The translations under genes were made by a program, and so were the position numbers. Below are positions 37,358 through 44,684 of a stretch of DNA of 64,000 nucleotides, in pieces. Where the stretch lies: NCBI RefSeq assembly GCF_029223585.1, contig NZ_CP119423.1, positions 1,364,001-1,428,000 on the forward strand, written 5' to 3'. Under the pieces are notes generated by a model. That model was given only the letters and a program-made list of their open reading frames with translations, did not search any database and was not told where the DNA came from. Within the stretch, counting starts at the first letter, position 1. Every line of letters begins with the position of its first letter. The stretch comes from Photobacterium sp. DA100 (GTDB taxonomy: Bacteria; Pseudomonadota; Gammaproteobacteria; Enterobacterales; Vibrionaceae).

Positions 37358-37970
37358 GAGTTATAACTTTTCCCAAAATAGTCATTTTATTCTCTTCGAC
37401 TTCAATATCCTTTCCATTGAAGCTCATATGAATTTTCCCGCCAGGAATACGGTGTAATTCATTAACTGAAGCCAACCCATCAAACTGGACAAGGTACTCT
37501 CCACTAATAACCTTTGTATTGCTCGTATCCACAAACAACTTCTTCCCTTCATGCTCAACCAGCATCAAGTGTTCAGCATCAGGCATTCCTTCCAGGAACT
37601 GAGGATCGAAGAACATCTTGCCTTTATCTAGCAACTCACCGTTATCTAGCTGGAAGTAGGGTAGCTCTACTTTGTCACTTGAAATGCTAGGTTTGTTCGA
37701 ATCGAGCATGTCACCTTCACCAAGAAGAAGCCAACGAAGTGATACTCCAGTTGCTAAATGCACTCGAACAGCAATTTCAAACGGTGTTTGTTCACGTCGA
37801 TGCCACGTGGAAATGGTTCCCCAGGAAACGTCAAATACATCAGAAAGTGATCTGTACTCCTTCAAATTGAGCACTTTAAGTAGACGGGTAGTCACATCTT
37901 TACCACCTTGATAGTCTTCAGGTAGCAATTTTGCTATCTCGGCAGTATTTAAATCTTGACTTGGATGCAT
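37347..37970 (-). CDS. cI: CI-type lysogeny repressor (186 family)
   Basis: Maintains lysogeny by repressing the early promoter. The 207-aa protein has an N-terminal helix-turn-helix (~20-85: LLKVLNLKEYRSLSDVFDVS, then TISTWHRREQTPFEIAVRVH) and the C-terminal oligomerisation domain of phage 186 CI type. I see no obvious LexA-type Ala-Gly cleavage site, so it is likely controlled by an antirepressor rather than RecA cleavage. The start at 37970 follows AGGTGAT five bases upstream; upstream in-frame ATGs (37988, 37991) lack this. Its end overlaps the nuclease-NTPase gene by 11 bp. Confidence 0.88.
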   Translation of the reverse strand: MHPSQDLNTAEIAKLLPEDYQGGKDVTTRLLKVLNLKEYRSLSDVFDVSWGTISTWHRREQTPFEIAVRVHLATGVSLRWLLLGEGDMLDSNKPSISSDKVELPYFQLDNGELLDKGKMFFDPQFLEGMPDAEHLMLVEHEGKKLFVDTSNTKVISGEYLVQFDGLASVNELHRIPGGKIHMSFNGKDIEVEENKMTILGKVITHEL

Positions 37971-37992
37971 TTGATCACCTAGTATCATCATT

Positions 37993-38008
37993 AACGTCAA
38001 ATGACGTT
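37993..38008. promoter_or_regulatory. Probable CI/Cox operator palindrome
   Basis: AACGTCA-AA-TGACGTT, a perfect 7-bp inverted repeat with a two-base centre, between the divergent cI and cox genes. It is followed by a smaller palindrome GTTG-TG-CAAC (38007-38016). Position fits an operator controlling both directions. Confidence 0.7.
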
Positions 38009-38068
38009 GTGCAACATAGAATCAATGGGGATTGATTTGAACAACAGTTAACTAGAAAGGATACCACT

Positions 38069-38284
38069 ATGGAATCAACTTCAATAGTCTTTAGTGCACC
38101 ACTTGCCCCCTTTGTCACAGTACAAAAGTTCTCTGATATCACAGGGATAACAATTGGGCAGGTCAACAAAATGCTTCATGAAGGCAAACTCCCTATCCGT
38201 CCTAAAACACCGGGCAAACCCAAAGAAAAACCGCTCATCAACATGGTTGCCCTAATGCGAGAAGCGGATTCATATGTGTTTTAA
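38069..38284 (+). CDS. cox: Cox/Apl-type excisionase-regulator
   Basis: A 71-aa DNA-binding protein. A helix-turn-helix is visible in residues ~20-45 (VQKFSDITGITIGQVNKMLH) followed by the Cox-like wing EGKLPIRPKTPGK. In P2-like phages Cox represses the lysogenic promoter and acts as a directionality factor in excision. It is the first rightward early gene, divergent from cI across the palindrome. It ends 40 bp before cII. Confidence 0.82.
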   Translation: MESTSIVFSAPLAPFVTVQKFSDITGITIGQVNKMLHEGKLPIRPKTPGKPKEKPLINMVALMREADSYVF

Positions 38285-38324
38285 CTAAGTCATTTGAATA
38301 TAGCAATTGGGATAGGAGCCCACT

Positions 38325-38870
38325 ATGTCTGCAAATGAATGTCCAAAACATACAGCGTTCCTCAACGCTTGCACCACCTTCAGCAACACGCATGTCATTA
38401 AGCATCTGGCTGCAAAGTTCGGTTTGGATGCTCAAATGCAGTGCAATAAGTTAGATGCCAACAAACCCCATAAGCTATTCGCTGAGGAGCTGCTGCTACT
38501 TACCAAAGCAACCTATAACCCAGATACAGGGAAAATGGATACCAGCTTGGTCGATGGCCTACTAAGGGAACTCAATCTAACCGCGGTACCATTACCAGCT
38601 GCCAATACAGAGCAAGCAACAACATCTTTAACTGATCGTATGTTAGAGATTTCTTCAGCCACCGGTGAGCTCAGTGCTCACACCTTGCAAATCAATGCCA
38701 CCAATCGAGTTAATCGCCGCACCAAAGAACAAGTCGTGAAGCGCGCGCAATGCGCCGTTCGTGAACTTGTCATGCTAATGAATGAAGTCGAAGGCAAGTT
38801 TCAAGCTGTACCAGTGCTTTCCTGTGCGGTCGACGCGTTTGGTTCAATGCCACTACCGGGTCTTTCATAA
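38325..38870 (+). CDS. CII-like regulatory protein (phage 186 type)
   Basis: A 181-aa protein resembling the phage_CP76/CII family of 186-like phages, which promotes establishment of lysogeny by activating repressor transcription. The N-terminal ~75 residues hold a probable DNA-binding region (NTHVIKHLAAKFGLDAQMQCNK...). The C-terminal half is helical (LTDRMLEISSATGELSAHTL). It sits between cox and small early genes, the usual position. Confidence 0.75.
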   Translation: MSANECPKHTAFLNACTTFSNTHVIKHLAAKFGLDAQMQCNKLDANKPHKLFAEELLLLTKATYNPDTGKMDTSLVDGLLRELNLTAVPLPAANTEQATTSLTDRMLEISSATGELSAHTLQINATNRVNRRTKEQVVKRAQCAVRELVMLMNEVEGKFQAVPVLSCAVDAFGSMPLPGLS

Positions 38871-38880
38871 GGAGATAACC

Positions 38881-39174
38881 ATGGGAAACGCAGCACGAAA
38901 AATAGAACAGTCATACCCCAGGCCAGCATCAGAATCGCTAGCTCATTGTCACGAATTACTCAATTGCAAAAGCCTGGCGGGGCTGAGTTACGAGAACCTC
39001 GATGAGTCAGTAAAGCGCACTTTATGTTTCTCGGCGGGGTTAAAGCAACGCCACATTCCAATGAAGCTCCATGAACTGACACCATTCGAGCGTAAGAAGC
39101 TTCACCAAGCCATCAATACATTGGCAGATGCCCTTAAGCCACTCGCTTATCGCTCATTAAAAGAGTTTCGATAA
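38881..39174 (+). CDS. Early phage protein of unknown function (97 aa)
   Basis: Starts at ATG 38881 with a strong AAGGAG site, 10 bp after cII. The 97-aa protein is basic and helical, with ASESLAHCHELLNCKSLAGL and a basic HELTPFERKKLHQ region. No family recognised; early phage genes of this size in this position are usually accessory replication or host-interaction proteins. Confidence 0.6.
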   Translation: MGNAARKIEQSYPRPASESLAHCHELLNCKSLAGLSYENLDESVKRTLCFSAGLKQRHIPMKLHELTPFERKKLHQAINTLADALKPLAYRSLKEFR

Positions 39175-39212
39175 TAGCCCGACAAGGGCAGTCACTTGGT
39201 TAGGAGAACACC

Positions 39213-39599
39213 ATGAAGAAAGGAAACGGTAAAAGTGAATTAGCATTACAGGCCGAGAAACTAGCAAAAGACTGCACAGCCTTTGCAGAGCAGATGAGCC
39301 AAGAACGCGGTTGTTTAGATGTCATCAACGAAATTACATCATTGGCTTTGAGCAACATTAAGTTAATCCATATACATGTGGGATTTCATGCCCACACCGA
39401 AGAGTTTGATGTGCAGGTGAATTCGGTCGATAACCGTTATGAAGTGGGAGAGAGCATTCATCTCTATAGAGAATCTCTTTATCTAGACCGTAACCGATTT
39501 GAAGACGACGCCACACCGCTACAGCAGTTATTAGAAATCGAAGACAAGTTGCTTGAGCTTATCGCTGAAGCAAAAGATAAGTTGGAGGCTGCAGCATGA
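39213..39599 (+). CDS. Early phage protein of unknown function (128 aa)
   Basis: A 128-aa soluble acidic protein; the C-terminal ~40 residues (QQLLEIEDKLLELIAEAKDK) are a clear amphipathic helix. It is preceded by TTAGGAG. It overlaps the next gene by ATGA, the first of four such couplings in a row. No family recognised. Confidence 0.6.
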   Translation: MKKGNGKSELALQAEKLAKDCTAFAEQMSQERGCLDVINEITSLALSNIKLIHIHVGFHAHTEEFDVQVNSVDNRYEVGESIHLYRESLYLDRNRFEDDATPLQQLLEIEDKLLELIAEAKDKLEAAA

Positions 39600-40012
39600 G
39601 CCTCTGTCATATCATGGTGATGGCCGACGAACTCAATCAAACATTAGATATGGTCGGCCTTGGCCCATCTCAGAAAGATGTATTCGTAAACATCTTCAAC
39701 TACATCGAAGACGTCACTGGTGAGTGGTTTGCCTTGGATACGGCAAAAGCCCAATCACTCCATGTTGCGCATGATCCTGCATTAATAGACCAAGACGACA
39801 TCTACGCTGGCTGGTTCGCGTTTTGGATGTGTGTGTTCAACAACACAGAAAACGGTAGCGAACTAGAAACCCAAGCCTTGGGCGCGATTCGTGGTCTGTT
39901 CTTTACCGCCGCCCATAACCGTCAGGTCACACTGCCATCAGCAATTGAAACCTGGTGGCATCAAACCAACGAACTTCACTTCAATAACTCACTCAACGAG
40001 GTATCGGCATGA
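39596..40012 (+). CDS. Early phage protein of unknown function (138 aa)
   Basis: A 138-aa acidic soluble protein, rich in aromatics (FNYIEDVTGEWFALDT, AGWFAFWMCVFNNTENG). Couples to both neighbours by ATGA overlaps. It has no recognised motif. Confidence 0.6.
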   Translation: MSLCHIMVMADELNQTLDMVGLGPSQKDVFVNIFNYIEDVTGEWFALDTAKAQSLHVAHDPALIDQDDIYAGWFAFWMCVFNNTENGSELETQALGAIRGLFFTAAHNRQVTLPSAIETWWHQTNELHFNNSLNEVSA

Positions 40013-40194
40013 TGACACAAGAGCAGATGTACCAAGAACTTATCGACCGCCTAAACGAGATGACTCAGTGCATGGTTTGCTTTGTTCCCATCCTAGAAGA
40101 GCATCGTTACTCATCTGCTGATGCCCTAAGGCAAATCGATATCAGCAACTCAGTTATCGCCGAAGCTAAAGCTATTCAGAAGGAGAACGCATGA
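40009..40194 (+). CDS. Small early phage protein (61 aa)
   Basis: A 61-aa acidic helical protein (MMTQEQMYQELIDRLNEMTQ...) with ATGA overlaps on both sides; ribosome site GAGG lies inside the previous gene. No family recognised. Confidence 0.55.
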   Translation: MMTQEQMYQELIDRLNEMTQCMVCFVPILEEHRYSSADALRQIDISNSVIAEAKAIQKENA

Positions 40195-40418
40195 ATTACT
40201 TAGCGGTATTCCTTTGTGCTGATGGCGGCATCATTCGTAATGATGAAACCGGCGAAGTGATGAATATGGAAGTCGGCGATTTAGACACCCAACAACAAGC
40301 CATTGTTGAGGCATGTACCAAGTTCGATTGCGAGCACCTAAGAAACGGCGTGATTCGTAAACGAAGCGGAGCAGGCGGCTTTCTGATTGTCGATGCACAG
40401 GAGTTTGTTGAGGTATGA
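40191..40418 (+). CDS. Small early phage protein (75 aa)
   Basis: A 75-aa protein beginning MNYLAVFLCADGGIIRNDET. GGAG in the preceding gene is the ribosome site. It overlaps its two neighbours by ATGA. Function unknown. Confidence 0.55.
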   Translation: MNYLAVFLCADGGIIRNDETGEVMNMEVGDLDTQQQAIVEACTKFDCEHLRNGVIRKRSGAGGFLIVDAQEFVEV

Positions 40419-40630
40419 GCCAGACCTTTCAAACCGATCATGGTGTCGTCACGGTTAAACCCCGTCACTATAACTTTTTGATGAACGCCTTTGTGGTAGA
40501 GCTGAAATTAACTCCTCCGAGTCTTTGGGGATGGGGAGTAACGGCAACCTTTCCAGAAGAAGTTGAAGGGAAGGTTGACCAAGCTTTTGCTAACAAATGG
40601 GCCACTGAAGCCATAGGGAAGTTGGTTTGA
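40415..40630 (+). CDS. Small early phage protein (71 aa)
   Basis: A 71-aa protein, last of the coupled chain before the replication gene. It has no cysteine or membrane motif and looks like a small beta-rich fold (GVVTVKPRHYNFLMNAFVVE). Function unknown. Confidence 0.55.
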   Translation: MSQTFQTDHGVVTVKPRHYNFLMNAFVVELKLTPPSLWGWGVTATFPEEVEGKVDQAFANKWATEAIGKLV

Positions 40631-40648
40631 TAAGGAAGGTTATCAGCA

Positions 40649-42904
40649 ATGGACGCCACTTACCCGCAACCCTCTCAAGCCTATATTGATTCCTGCCCAG
40701 GCCGCACAGCCTTGTGGCGGGATGATTCCACCTGGGCTCAAAACTTGGTTTCTACCTTACCAGGTGATCTCGCCAGCTCCCTCTACAAGCAATACGTCTT
40801 TCGCTGGGAAAAGTATGTAAAGCGCAACGGCCAAAGCCGAAGTGCCAATATCTGGTTACGCCGCCAGGTGCAAATGATCACCAGTGCCATCGCACAGTTT
40901 CCAACGCATATCGAAAACCTTCGTAATGAGGTAAAGCGTAGCAAGCTAGCCAATGACCTTGCCACTCAGTGCCACAACATTCTGTCTTCCGGTAGTGAGG
41001 CAGGCGCCACGATGAAATCGGTATTTGAAGAAATGATGAATATCCCCAATCAGTGGGGTTTCACTGTTGGCGTACCGATGCAGACGATACTCCCTGCAAA
41101 GGGAGAAACACCAGTTCAATATGGGCGACGTGTTAAAGAAGTCTTGATGGCAAGCCAAATGGCTCGATTGATTTCCGATGATTGGTGGGCTCGAAAACTA
41201 GAAATCGCTTACAGACGTTTTTGCGAACACTGCCGGATTATCGCCGGTAAGGTTCGCAAAGGTGTTTCAGCTTATTTAAGCCGTATTGGCTTGCGTGATT
41301 ACAAAGAACGCAAGCTTGCTAATAAGCGGGCTTTGGCACAAATGATTGCCAAGAATGAGATAACAGGTGAAGAGATTGCCTTGTTAGAAGCCGTTGAGGC
41401 ATCGGTATCTAACCCCGAAATTCGCCGGCATGAGTTAATGGTAAGAATGCGCGGCTTTGAAGATATCGCCCAGGAACAAGGTTTAATGGGAGGGTTCTTT
41501 ACTGCTACAGCTCCCAGTAAGTACCACGCCTTTATTAAGGACAAAAAAGGGAAGGCCCACAGCAATCGTAAGTATGCTGGCGCTAACCCAAAACAAACTA
41601 ACCGATATCTAGGTAAGGTTTGGTCACGTGCGCGTGCCAAGCTGAATCGCCTTCACCTTCCTATCATTGGCTTTCGGGTATGTGAACCACACCACGATGG
41701 CACACCGCATTGGCACATGTTGTTTTTCTTCCGCCCTGAACACGAGCAGATGATTCGCTTTGTGTTGGCAGATTACTTTACCCGTGAAGATCGCTCTGAA
41801 CTTCGAGTGAGTCATTTTGATATTGGGTACTGGGCTAGCTGCTTTGTTAAAGAAACAGGCCAGCTCTCTCCGGTTACTGACCATGACCTTATCGAGCAAA
41901 CCGCGAAGCGTATTAGCCCACGTTTTGACTACAAAGCTATCGACCCTGAAAAGGGTAGCGCCACCGGATATATCGCCAAGTACATCGCTAAGAATGTCGA
42001 TGGTTTTAAGGTGGAAGAAGATGAAGAAGCCGGTATGGCAGCCAACGTGACAGCAGAAGCTGTAACGGGGTGGGCGAGTGAGTGGGGTATTCGTCAGTTC
42101 CAACAGATTGGTGGGCCTCCGGTCTCTATCTGGCGTGAGTTGCGCCGGCTAGAACAGGATGAGGAAACCAAAGCGGGAATTGCAGCTGCCAAAGATGCTG
42201 GTGTGAAGTATCACCGGCCAGTGAAATCATTCCTAGAGCTGAAAGCTGAGAAGCCCTTGCTAGAAGTGGCTCGAGTAGCGGCCGATTCCGGTAGTTGGAG
42301 CATGTTCATTGCTGCCATGGGCGGATTGTTCTGTCCTCGCAAGGAACAGCCATTGCGCCTTATCTACAAACCACAGGAAAACAAGTATGGGGAAGCTGTT
42401 GCCAAGTTAAAAGGGATCACCAACCACATCGACCTCACCATGATATCGCGCGCCGATGGTTGGGTTATTGCTAAGAAAGGTGCAGCGTCTGCAAAAAGCG
42501 GCGACAGCCGCGCCCCTTGGAGTTCTGTCAATAACTGTACGGAGGATCTCAATGATCCACTGAACGAAGTGAAACGGACAGTTTTCGACCATGTTCAACG
42601 GAATGGCATTGACGTTGATATAGGTGGCGCAGCTGCTATCGCTAGGGGCGACAAGGTTAGAACCAAGAAAGGTGAGCAGGTATGGCTCGATAAAACGGAT
42701 ATCGGCCTGCAGCTTCGCATTTCGCAGGTAGTTGAAGAGTATGAGGATGGCTGGCCGGGTTGGGACTATGAAGAAATCCCAGAAACGGAACCAGAGCGGA
42801 CTTATGCCGACATCATTAAATCCATCCCAGTACACGCAGGCGGCTTTACCCCGCCAAGCAAGGAGTACTGGACTTCAAAGAAAGAGGGAATACCTGATGT
42901 ATGA
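40649..42904 (+). CDS. Rolling-circle replication initiator (P2 gpA-like HUH endonuclease)
   Basis: Nicks the phage origin and starts rolling-circle replication. The 751-aa protein has the phage_GPA domain, with the HUH motif His354-Trp-His356 in GTPHWHMLFFF and the nucleophile pair Tyr441 and Tyr445 in GYIAKYIAKN, both tyrosines of the gpA YxxxY form. It is slightly smaller than P2 gpA (761 aa). In P2 the origin lies inside gene A, so ori is probably within this CDS, though I cannot place it. Its stop overlaps the next start. Confidence 0.92.
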   Translation: MDATYPQPSQAYIDSCPGRTALWRDDSTWAQNLVSTLPGDLASSLYKQYVFRWEKYVKRNGQSRSANIWLRRQVQMITSAIAQFPTHIENLRNEVKRSKLANDLATQCHNILSSGSEAGATMKSVFEEMMNIPNQWGFTVGVPMQTILPAKGETPVQYGRRVKEVLMASQMARLISDDWWARKLEIAYRRFCEHCRIIAGKVRKGVSAYLSRIGLRDYKERKLANKRALAQMIAKNEITGEEIALLEAVEASVSNPEIRRHELMVRMRGFEDIAQEQGLMGGFFTATAPSKYHAFIKDKKGKAHSNRKYAGANPKQTNRYLGKVWSRARAKLNRLHLPIIGFRVCEPHHDGTPHWHMLFFFRPEHEQMIRFVLADYFTREDRSELRVSHFDIGYWASCFVKETGQLSPVTDHDLIEQTAKRISPRFDYKAIDPEKGSATGYIAKYIAKNVDGFKVEEDEEAGMAANVTAEAVTGWASEWGIRQFQQIGGPPVSIWRELRRLEQDEETKAGIAAAKDAGVKYHRPVKSFLELKAEKPLLEVARVAADSGSWSMFIAAMGGLFCPRKEQPLRLIYKPQENKYGEAVAKLKGITNHIDLTMISRADGWVIAKKGAASAKSGDSRAPWSSVNNCTEDLNDPLNEVKRTVFDHVQRNGIDVDIGGAAAIARGDKVRTKKGEQVWLDKTDIGLQLRISQVVEEYEDGWPGWDYEEIPETEPERTYADIIKSIPVHAGGFTPPSKEYWTSKKEGIPDV

Positions 42905-43091
42905 GTTTATAGAAATGGCCGTACCTGAAGGCCGGCCAAGTGAAGCGACTCACTTTAACCCAAGATACCGATTGTGCTGGGAAAAGCTTGTCGAGGATTC
43001 AAACAATGTGCAGGTTTATGATCATGTACATAAGAGTTGGGGCCAACCTGTATATCGGCCCGGTGGGCTGCTTATCCAATCACAACAATGA
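42897..43091 (+). CDS. Small phage protein after the replication gene (64 aa)
   Basis: A 64-aa protein starting MYEFIEMAVPEGRPSEATHF. Its ATG at 42897 lies inside the end of the replication gene (8-bp overlap), with GAGGGAA before it. Function unknown; expected to be translated with gpA. Confidence 0.55.
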   Translation: MYEFIEMAVPEGRPSEATHFNPRYRLCWEKLVEDSNNVQVYDHVHKSWGQPVYRPGGLLIQSQQ

Positions 43092-43103
43092 GGAGCGAAC
43101 TCT

Positions 43104-43286
43104 ATGTGTTTTGATGCTTTAGGGTTAAAGACCCTTAGGGAACAAATCAAACAGAACGCGGAGATTGCTGCTTCGCAAAATCACGGAAAGGCTGTCGCTT
43201 ATGATAATCCGTGCACCTTTCACACAGCCAAACAGGGTGTGGTTTGGGAGAAGAAGCCTTCTGCCAAGGGAGAGGCTTGCTCATAA
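43104..43286 (+). CDS. Small phage protein (60 aa)
   Basis: A 60-aa protein (MCFDALGLKTLREQIKQNAE...) with GAGGAG eight bases before the ATG, 12 bp after the previous gene. No family recognised. A minus-strand frame with CxxC pairs overlaps it (43147-43467) but lacks a good start. Confidence 0.55.
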   Translation: MCFDALGLKTLREQIKQNAEIAASQNHGKAVAYDNPCTFHTAKQGVVWEKKPSAKGEACS

Positions 43287-43458
43287 GCTGGATGCAATAG
43301 CGGTGACTTCGACATCCATTACAGATCTCTAAACGCGGTGTTTTGATTAGAACTTCATCAAAATCAGGTGGTTGTGTCAATTTTTTGCCTATCAGTGCTG
43401 TAAACTGCTTACATAATACTGTATATTCATACAGTGCTTTACGCAAGGAGTTATGAAG

Positions 43459-43659
43459 ATGGCGCACTCAATCAGTTGGCAAGCAGTTGATTTCATTGTT
43501 GAGGCTTTAGCTGCAAAGACATACGGCGAAGATCGTACCGAAGTGGCTTTGTACCTGATCAAGCTAGTAGTCGAAGACAAGAAAGGGCCGCTTGATGCGA
43601 CCCAATTGGAGATGGTGCGGGAGCTGTTGGCTGATGTATCAAGTGTTGTAGCGCAGTAA
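43459..43659 (+). CDS. Small phage protein (66 aa), source of the 73-bp repeat
   Basis: A 66-aa helical protein (MAHSISWQAVDFIVEALAAK...). AAGGAG at 43445-43450 suits the ATG at 43459 better than the one at 43453. Its last third is duplicated ~1.04 kb downstream (44612-44684), where the copy is broken. Function unknown. Confidence 0.6.
   Translation: MAHSISWQAVDFIVEALAAKTYGEDRTEVALYLIKLVVEDKKGPLDATQLEMVRELLADVSSVVAQ
43570..43642 (+). repeat. 73-bp direct repeat, copy 1 (within the small gene)
   Basis: This segment and 44612-44684 align over 73 bases with five mismatches by my count (about 93% identity) and no gaps. Copy 1 is coding. The pair brackets a minus-strand cargo gene. Confidence 0.85.
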
Positions 43660-43713
43660 ACTGGAAAGTATATTTATGAAAAAGCTTACTATTCAAAAGA
43701 GATAAATAGGCTA

Positions 43714-44418
43714 TTACCCTTCTGGGGATTGGCTTTTATCGGAGCTACTTGCTTTTCTTTTACTCCAAAGCCAGCCTATCACTGGTACAAGGATTGCTGC
43801 CCACATCCACTGCCAATTATTATTGAAAAATAACTTAATTCTTTGTGCTGTTGTCACTTTAATTGTAATTTTTTGGGAAAAAGTTCTTATTGTCCTTGGT
43901 GTGTTATGACCATCTATTTCTAGTAATGCAGTGAGGGTCAAGTGAAGCCTATGTGAACCCTCTACTTTTGGTTCTATCTCCCATTTCCATTCAGTATTCT
44001 GGTCTTTAGAAACTGCTTGTGTTTCAGCTGTAATAGCAGTTATTTGAAAATTATGACCAGATAATCTTGCTTCCATACGATCTGATACCTTTATCGTTGC
44101 ACCATACAGTTGCCCAGCTTCATCAATAAGCTCTTTTATTTGTTCTATAGTATCATTTAAGCTTAATTTCAGAATGACGATAGATGATTCTTCTATATTA
44201 AGGTTCTCTGGAACATTGAATGCTATATTAGCAGGGTTCATATTCGATAGTGCTTCATCAACACTCTCAACTACAGAGTTTTGAGGTGGTCTTGTTAGAT
44301 AAGCAGGAATTGATGGTTTATGTAATTCAGCGCCAAACTTAGTCAAAGCAATTACAAGAAAAGCAATGAAGGCTAGTATGATATACATCCAGTGTAAAAA
44401 TCTACTTTCATTCTTCAT
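43714..44418 (-). CDS. Cargo: membrane protein with external beta-rich domain
   Basis: A 234-aa protein with a transmembrane helix at each end (~9-27 and ~203-222) and a ~175-residue domain between them, plus a short basic cytoplasmic tail (KRKASSSDKSQ). The middle begins with a Pro-rich stretch and a helix (EQIKELIDEAGQL), then a beta-rich part (KVSDRMEARLSGHNFQITAI...WKWEIEPKVEGSHRLHLTL). I have a sense of having seen this W-x-W-x-(V/I)-x-P pattern in other membrane-anchored proteins but cannot name the family. AT-rich and antisense to the phage early operon, it is probably expressed in the lysogen. Confidence 0.65.
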   Translation of the reverse strand: MKNESRFLHWMYIILAFIAFLVIALTKFGAELHKPSIPAYLTRPPQNSVVESVDEALSNMNPANIAFNVPENLNIEESSIVILKLSLNDTIEQIKELIDEAGQLYGATIKVSDRMEARLSGHNFQITAITAETQAVSKDQNTEWKWEIEPKVEGSHRLHLTLTALLEIDGHNTPRTIRTFSQKITIKVTTAQRIKLFFNNNWQWMWAAILVPVIGWLWSKRKASSSDKSQSPEG

Positions 44419-44611
44419 TTTCTTTCCTCCATATAACTAATTATTCCATTAAACTAATTCTTATGCATATATTGTTGTTTTTTGATTGGTATTTAATAAA
44501 TGCCATAAAGTATATGGTAATGCCCGAGTTAATATTTTACTATGAATAAGCTATTAATCTTGATCAAAGTCAAAGTGTTATAGTTCAGGAGAGTGTCTTA
44601 TCTTGCTCATT

Positions 44612-44684
44612 GTCTAAGACAAGAAAGGGCCGCTTGATGCGACCCAATTGGAGATGGCGCGGGAGCTGTTGGTTGGTATATCAA
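44612..44684 (+). repeat. 73-bp direct repeat, copy 2 (non-coding remnant)
   Basis: Degenerate copy of 43570-43642. In the frame of copy 1 it contains a TAA (GTCTAAG for GTCGAAG), so it no longer codes. It lies between the two cargo genes, and its end reaches the 3' end of the second. Confidence 0.85.

Noticed and set aside
43147..43467. Minus-strand frame with CxxC pairs resembling a zinc finger
   Set aside because: It begins at a GTG without a good ribosome site, overlaps the ribosome site and start of one plus-strand gene and all of another, and its cysteine spacing fits no family I know.
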